NCBI GenBank assembly: GCA_016789745.1
Contig: JAEUQF010000175.1
Coordinates: 46,556-110,555 of the forward strand
Origin: Bryobacterales bacterium
Lineage (GTDB): Bacteria > Acidobacteriota > Terriglobia > Bryobacterales > Bryobacteraceae
DNA: 64,000 bases
Direction of reading: 5' to 3'
Below are positions 56,654-64,000 of the stretch, piece by piece; within the stretch, counting starts at the first letter, position 1; each line of letters opens with the position of its first letter. Made by a program: the position numbers and the translations under genes. The notes under the pieces were generated by a model. That model saw nothing but the letters and a program-made list of their open reading frames with translations. It had not been told where the DNA came from and ran no database searches.

Positions 56654-57649
56654 ATGCGATTGCTTGCCCTGCTTTCCGTCCTCGCTACCGCTGCCTTAGC
56701 CCAGCAGCCCGTCAAGATCGTCGTCACCGGCCAGGGCGTAGCCTGGATTCCGGAACTGAAGCAGGTGGCCCCGAACGCCACCTTCGTCGCTTCCAAGACC
56801 GATACCCTCGCCACCGACGCCGCCGATGCCGACGCTATCCTTGGCACCATCAACCCCACGGTCTTCACGGCCGCCAAAAAGCTTCGCTGGGTCCACATCT
56901 ACAGCGCTGGCGTCGAAGGTTATCGTTTTCCGGAATTCATCAACTCCAACGTCACCCTCACCAACGGCAAGATCATCCAAGGGCCGGAAATCGCTGATCA
57001 CGCCTTTGCCCTTCTCCTGGCCATGACCCGCGGCATCACCCGCGCCGCCGCCGACCGCGCCAAGGAAGAGTGGCCCAAAGGCGACTGGAAGGCTATCGAA
57101 CTACGGGGCAAAACGGCGGTGGTGATCGGGGTCGGCGGTATCGGCTCCCAAATCGCCACCCGCGCCCAGGGCTTCGGCATGACTGTCATTGGTGTCGACC
57201 CCAAGGACGTCCCCTTCCATCCCGCAATCAGCTACGTCGTTCCCCCGGACCGCATCGACACCGTCCTGCCCAAAGCCGACGTCATCTTCGTTTCCGCCCC
57301 TCACACCCCCCAGAGCGAGCGCATGATCGGTCCCAAGCAGTTTGACCTGATGAAGAAGGGGGCCTGGTTCGTCGCCGTCTCCCGAGGTAAGCTTTACGAC
57401 ACACCCTCGCTCGTCAAAGCGCTCGATTCCAAGCGTCTGGCCGGCGCCGGCCTCGATGTCACCGACCCGGAGCCCCTTCCCAAGGGTCACCCATTGTGGA
57501 AATTCGATAACGTTGTCATTACACCCCACATCGCCACCGTGTCCGATCAACGGGATGCACGGTACCGCGAACTGGTATTCGACAATGTGGCGCGTTTCGC
57601 TAAGGGGGAACCGCTTCGCAATATAGTCGACAAAGTCAAGGGCTACTAA
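56654..57649 (+). CDS. D-2-hydroxyacid dehydrogenase family protein with signal peptide
   Basis: 331 residues from ATG 56654 (GGAGGT upstream). The core is a complete NAD-dependent D-isomer 2-hydroxyacid dehydrogenase: VVIGVGGIGSQIATRAQGFG for NAD, catalytic Arg in VAVSRGKLYD, Glu in DVTDPEPLP and His in ITPHIATVSD. Yet the first 17 residues (MRLLALLSVLATAALAQ) are a clear Sec signal with an ALA cleavage site, placing an NAD enzyme in the periplasm, where free NAD is not expected. Either the start is correct and the enzyme is exported, or it keeps a bound cofactor, or the fold has another use there. It is the last gene before the dnaA region. Confidence 0.9.
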   Translation: MRLLALLSVLATAALAQQPVKIVVTGQGVAWIPELKQVAPNATFVASKTDTLATDAADADAILGTINPTVFTAAKKLRWVHIYSAGVEGYRFPEFINSNVTLTNGKIIQGPEIADHAFALLLAMTRGITRAAADRAKEEWPKGDWKAIELRGKTAVVIGVGGIGSQIATRAQGFGMTVIGVDPKDVPFHPAISYVVPPDRIDTVLPKADVIFVSAPHTPQSERMIGPKQFDLMKKGAWFVAVSRGKLYDTPSLVKALDSKRLAGAGLDVTDPEPLPKGHPLWKFDNVVITPHIATVSDQRDARYRELVFDNVARFAKGEPLRNIVDKVKGY

Positions 57650-57965
57650 GGCGTTACGAATCGGTGTATACGATTATCCGAAGGCCTCTTGACAGGCGCC
57701 CCGTTCTACAGTTGTCGCTCGTAACGCCTTCGTAACCCATTGAAAACAGGATGGATATATTTTGAGAAAAGCGGCCTTGCGCCGCACGGTGAGTATGTTA
57801 TGCTGATGGTCCGCAAGGTATGCAGCCCCCGGGTTAACTCACCTTCCGCCCTATTCGCGATGGGGCGGCATTAACGGAAACATCACGGAAGATCACACTT
57901 GTTTTCCACAGTTGTGGAAAAGCTGTGGGAATTCTGTGCGCGGGTGTTGGGGAAGTGGAGCAGGT
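57650..57965. other. dnaA upstream region
   Basis: 316 bp without a gene. A 12-bp inverted repeat (AAGGCGTTACGA at 57648-57659, TCGTAACGCCTT at 57719-57730) brackets TTGACA (57689-57694), which lacks a good -10. A weaker promoter is TTGCGC (57777-57782) with TATGCT (57799-57804), 16-bp spacer. The 3' part holds DnaA boxes just before the dnaA ribosome binding site. Confidence 0.5.
57902..57932. promoter_or_regulatory. DnaA-box cluster upstream of dnaA
   Basis: TTTTCCACA (57902-57910) and TGTGGAAAA (57913-57921) are inverted, each one mismatch from the TTATCCACA consensus, with two bases between; TGTGGGAAT follows at 57924-57932. The cluster lies 34 bp before the dnaA start and suits autoregulation or origin function. 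Confidence 0.65.
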
Positions 57966-59294
57966 ATGAACTATTGGGACCGGATCAAACAGAAACTGGC
58001 TGTCGAGTTAACGCCCGAGGCCTACCAGATCTGGGTGAGTAAAACGGTCCAGGAATCCGCCTCCGATTCTCTCCTGCGTGTCCAGGTACCCAACGAATAC
58101 GCCTGTGACTGGCTTGAAAACGAGTACCGCAGCCATGTGGAAAACGCGATCCAGAGCCTCGGCCTGCCCATCACCCGCATCCAGTACATTACCGTCGCCT
58201 CCGGCGCGCCCCGTCCGGTCGCCCTGCATGAACCACCTCCGCCTTCCCAACCCGTAGTCGCGCCCGCCCCGGGCTCCACCAGTACCCTCAACCCGAAGTT
58301 CACGTTCGATAGCTTTGTGGTCGGCTCCTGCAACCAGTTCGCCCACGCAGCCGCCCACGCGGTGGCCACCAATCCTTCCAGCAGCTACAATCCGCTGTTC
58401 ATCTACGGCGGCGTCGGCATGGGCAAGACTCACCTCATGCACGCCATCGGCATCCAGCTCAAGAACCGCTACGCCGGCATGCGCATCGTCTATACCTCCA
58501 GCGAGCGCTTCATGAACGAGATGATCAACTGCATCAAGACCGAGCGGATGCCCCAGTTCCACCAGCACTACCGCACCGCCGACGTCCTGCTGGTTGACGA
58601 CATCCAGAACCTTGCCGGCCGCGAACGCACCCAGGAAGAGTTCTTCCACACCTTCAACGAACTCTACGAACACCAGAAGCAGATTGTCATCTCCTGCGAT
58701 ACGTCACCCAAAGAGATCCCCAACCTCGTCGACCGCCTCCGCTCCCGCTTCGAATGGGGCCTCATGGTGGACGTCTCCCCTCCCGACCTCGAAACCAAGA
58801 TGGCCATTCTCGACAAGAAGGCCGAGGCCGAAGGCGTACGCCTGCCCGATGACGTCCGTATCTTCATTGCCACCAAGACCAAAAGCAACGTCCGTGAACT
58901 CGAAGGCGCGCTTGTAAAACTGATCGCTTACTCTTCGATGACATCGTCGCCCATTACCCTCTCCATGGCGCAGCAGATGCTGAAGCACATGGTGCATGCC
59001 CCGGAGAAGCGCACCAACTCCGACCACATCATCAAGGCCGTCGCCGAGCGCTTCAACGTCCAGCCCCAGCAGCTCAAAGCCAAGACCAACGCCCACAGCA
59101 TCAGCTACCCCCGCCAGATCGCCATGTACCTGATCAAGGAGCTCACCGGCGCCTCCTTGCCCGAAATCGGCCGCATGTTCGGCAACAAGCACCACACCAC
59201 AGTCCTCCACTCCATCCAGAAGATCGAACTGCGCCGCCAGAAGGATCACGATCTCAACAGCCTTCTCCACAACCTAACCGACTCATTTCACTGA
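57966..59294 (+). CDS. dnaA: Chromosomal replication initiator DnaA
   Basis: 442 residues. Domain I (MNYWDRIKQKLAVELTPEAY), a proline-rich linker, the AAA+ domain III with Walker A GGVGMGKTHLMHA and Walker B VLLVDDIQNLAGRERTQEE, and the DNA-binding domain IV with YPRQIAMYLIKELTGASLP and the signature FGNKHHTTVLHSI. The last differs from the common FGGRDHTTV at the positions that contact the box (NKHH in place of GRDH), a variation seen in some other phyla. ATG 57966 has GGAG five bases upstream. DnaA-box regions flank it on both sides. Confidence 0.97.
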   Translation: MNYWDRIKQKLAVELTPEAYQIWVSKTVQESASDSLLRVQVPNEYACDWLENEYRSHVENAIQSLGLPITRIQYITVASGAPRPVALHEPPPPSQPVVAPAPGSTSTLNPKFTFDSFVVGSCNQFAHAAAHAVATNPSSSYNPLFIYGGVGMGKTHLMHAIGIQLKNRYAGMRIVYTSSERFMNEMINCIKTERMPQFHQHYRTADVLLVDDIQNLAGRERTQEEFFHTFNELYEHQKQIVISCDTSPKEIPNLVDRLRSRFEWGLMVDVSPPDLETKMAILDKKAEAEGVRLPDDVRIFIATKTKSNVRELEGALVKLIAYSSMTSSPITLSMAQQMLKHMVHAPEKRTNSDHIIKAVAERFNVQPQQLKAKTNAHSISYPRQIAMYLIKELTGASLPEIGRMFGNKHHTTVLHSIQKIELRRQKDHDLNSLLHNLTDSFH

Positions 59295-59543
59295 CCTTCC
59301 TGGGTTTTCCACACAAGCCGTCCACATCCCCATGTGGACGCCGTTGGGAAACCCCGCCCCTGTGGGAACCGGCGCCCGCCTTGCACCGGTTTTGAACAAC
59401 CCGATGGCAGCAGCAAGGGATAAAGTTTTGTATAATTTAGAGAGATACCAACATTTCCACAGCCCCTACGATTCCGGTTCTATATGTAAAGCATTTAGAT
59501 ACCAGAACAGAAACCGGAACTAACCAACACGGAGCACGCGTCA
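59295..59543. other. Candidate oriC between dnaA and dnaN
   Basis: 249 bp. DnaA-box-like sequences: TTTTCCACA (59305-59313), TGTGGGAAC (59361-59369), ATTTCCACA (59453-59461). A hairpin of 9-bp arms, CGTCCACAT and ATGTGGACG, with a CCCC loop spans 59319-59340. An AT-rich tract at about 59421-59442 (with TATAAT at 59431-59436) could be the unwinding element or the dnaN promoter -10. TTCCGGTT (59472-59479) and AACCGGAA (59512-59519) are inverted in the dnaN leader. The position and content fit an origin, but the composition switch is about 10 kb away. Confidence 0.5.
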
Positions 59544-60659
59544 ATGGAATTCACCGTCAGCAAGTCCGACCTGGTTCGTGAACTGAACCTTTCCCAGGGC
59601 GTGGTCGAAAAAAAGACGACGATCCCCATTCTGTCCAATGTCCTGGTGGAAGCCTCCGACGACCGTGTCGTGTTCACCGCCACCGACCTCGAGCTGGGCA
59701 TCCGCTGCAGCTGCCCGGCCCGCGTCGCCAAGAAAGGCGCCGGTACCATCCCTGCCCGCAAGCTTTTGGATTACGTTCGTCTTCTGCCTGAGGCCGACGT
59801 CAACGTCAAGTTCCTCGAGAACCACTGGGCCAGTCTGGTCTGCGGCCGTTCCCGGACCCGCATCGCCGGCATGAGCCGCGAAAGCTATCCCGAACTGCCT
59901 CAGATGCCAGAGGTGCTGGCCGAGTTCCCCATCGGCACGCTGGCCGCCATGATCTCGCGTACCATCTTCTCCATCTCGGCCGAAGAGTCGCGTTTCACAC
60001 TGAATGGCTCGCTGCTGCTGCTGCGTCCGGAGACCATCACGATGGTCGCCACCGACGGCCACCGCCTGGCGATGGCGGAAAAGCAGGAATCCATTCCCGG
60101 CATCCAGGGCTCCTTCCGCGCGCTGCTGCCTCGCAAGGCCATGGGCGAGATCATGAAGTTCGCCTCCAGCGCCGGACCCGATGCGAAAGTCCAGTTTGCG
60201 GGCGATGAGAACCACCTGTTCTTCCAGATGGGTGACCGTCTGCTGATCAGCCGCAAGTTGACCGGCAATTTCCCGGACTATGAGCGCGTGCTGCCGAAGG
60301 AGCAGCCGAATGCCGTCACCATGCAGCGGGACGAACTGCGGGCCTCGCTGGAACGCGTCATGCAGTTTGCCGACGAACGCTCGCACGCCATTCGCGTCCG
60401 CTTTGCCGCAGGGGAAGCCAAGGTCTTCTCGTCGCTTTCCGATACCGGTGAATCCGAAGAATCCCTGAACGTCGAGTACGGCGGCCCGGACAGCGAGATC
60501 AGCTTCAACGCGCAATACCTGCTCGACTTCTTACGTGTCGTCAGTGAAGACCAGGTGGTCTTTCGCTTCAAGGAACCGAACAGCGCCGGCGAGATGCGTC
60601 CTGGCGCCAACGATGGCGGCCTCACCTACCGTTATGTCGTGATGCCCATGCGGATCTGA
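59544..60659 (+). CDS. dnaN: DNA polymerase III beta sliding clamp
   Basis: 371 residues, the normal size for a clamp of three repeated domains. MEFTVSKSDLVRELNLSQGV and VVEKKTTIPILSNVLVEA at the start, TDGHRLAMAEK in the middle, and the C-terminal YRYVVMPMRI with the typical MPMR ending. It confers processivity on DNA polymerase III and also loads repair factors. ATG 59544 has a GGAG nine bases upstream. It is followed by gyrB in the conserved dnaA-dnaN-gyrB order, without recF between. Confidence 0.97.
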   Translation: MEFTVSKSDLVRELNLSQGVVEKKTTIPILSNVLVEASDDRVVFTATDLELGIRCSCPARVAKKGAGTIPARKLLDYVRLLPEADVNVKFLENHWASLVCGRSRTRIAGMSRESYPELPQMPEVLAEFPIGTLAAMISRTIFSISAEESRFTLNGSLLLLRPETITMVATDGHRLAMAEKQESIPGIQGSFRALLPRKAMGEIMKFASSAGPDAKVQFAGDENHLFFQMGDRLLISRKLTGNFPDYERVLPKEQPNAVTMQRDELRASLERVMQFADERSHAIRVRFAAGEAKVFSSLSDTGESEESLNVEYGGPDSEISFNAQYLLDFLRVVSEDQVVFRFKEPNSAGEMRPGANDGGLTYRYVVMPMRI

Positions 60660-60704
60660 TCCGTGGGCGGTCCGCCGGAGGGGTGAGCCCCATCGAGTGT
60701 CTGA

Positions 60705-64000
<3,296 letters not shown>

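Noticed and set aside
57689..57694. TTGACA as the dnaA promoter -35
   Set aside because: No acceptable -10 lies 15-19 bp downstream; kept only as part of the inverted-repeat region.

Overview
The window reads as a high-GC chromosome segment of an Acidobacteriota bacterium, most likely of the Solibacteres/Bryobacterales type. The inference rests on gene families rather than on a marker tree: a carboxypeptidase-regulatory (Oar-like) TonB-dependent receptor, a DUF1501/DUF1553 pair with planctomycete-type cytochrome domains, a CehA/McbA hydrolase with a TolB-like propeller, an ECF sigma factor beside a PknB-like kinase, Tat/Sec-exported cofactor enzymes and a sulfatase. The right third carries the replication and segregation core (parB, parA, parS sites, mnmG, dnaA, dnaN, gyrB), so the window lies next to the chromosome origin.

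Layout. 1-2.1 kb: end of a PQQ-type propeller gene, then a minus-strand pyrD-ridA-dps run. 2.1-6.6 kb: a plus-strand operon for an exported CehA/McbA hydrolase, a Tat-exported PLP lyase-like enzyme and an exported RidA. 6.7-16.9 kb: hybrid histidine kinase, a frameshifted quinone reductase, SDR, AcuI, a two-domain YncE/phosphoesterase gene broken by one amber codon, SCO1, a serine hydrolase, NUDIX and a HicBA pair. 17-23.2 kb: DUF1501/DUF1553 operon, a GT-A enzyme and an exported unknown. 23.3-30.1 kb: tRNA-Ser(GCT), a tyrosine-recombinase tail, a BNR protein and a complete hoxEFUYHW bidirectional [NiFe]-hydrogenase operon. 30.4-41.2 kb: FAD oxidoreductase, TonB-dependent receptor, zinc-ribbon protein, S9 peptidase, purine nucleoside permease, TPP enzyme and a small exported protein. 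41.2-46.1 kb: a surface-polysaccharide module (Wzt-like ABC ATPase, methyltransferase with coiled coil, GT2-GT4 fusion).

46.2-52.2 kb: tRNA-Met, parB, parA, a 936-bp gene-free block with three near-identical parS sites, mnmG, purD and tRNA-Arg(CCT). 52.2-57.7 kb: ECF sigma, a small membrane protein, Ser/Thr kinase, sulfatase and a signal-peptide-bearing hydroxyacid dehydrogenase. 57.7-64 kb: DnaA-box regions, dnaA, dnaN, gyrB and the end of an unusual secA. Plus-strand composition changes from G-rich to C-rich inside the parS block, whichever strand the genes are on; this polarity is the reverse of a textbook origin and is one of the more interesting observations. Others are the exported PLP-lyase/RidA operon, the methyltransferase-coiled-coil gene beside wzt, the absence of rsmG between mnmG and parA, and two broken genes with single clean lesions.
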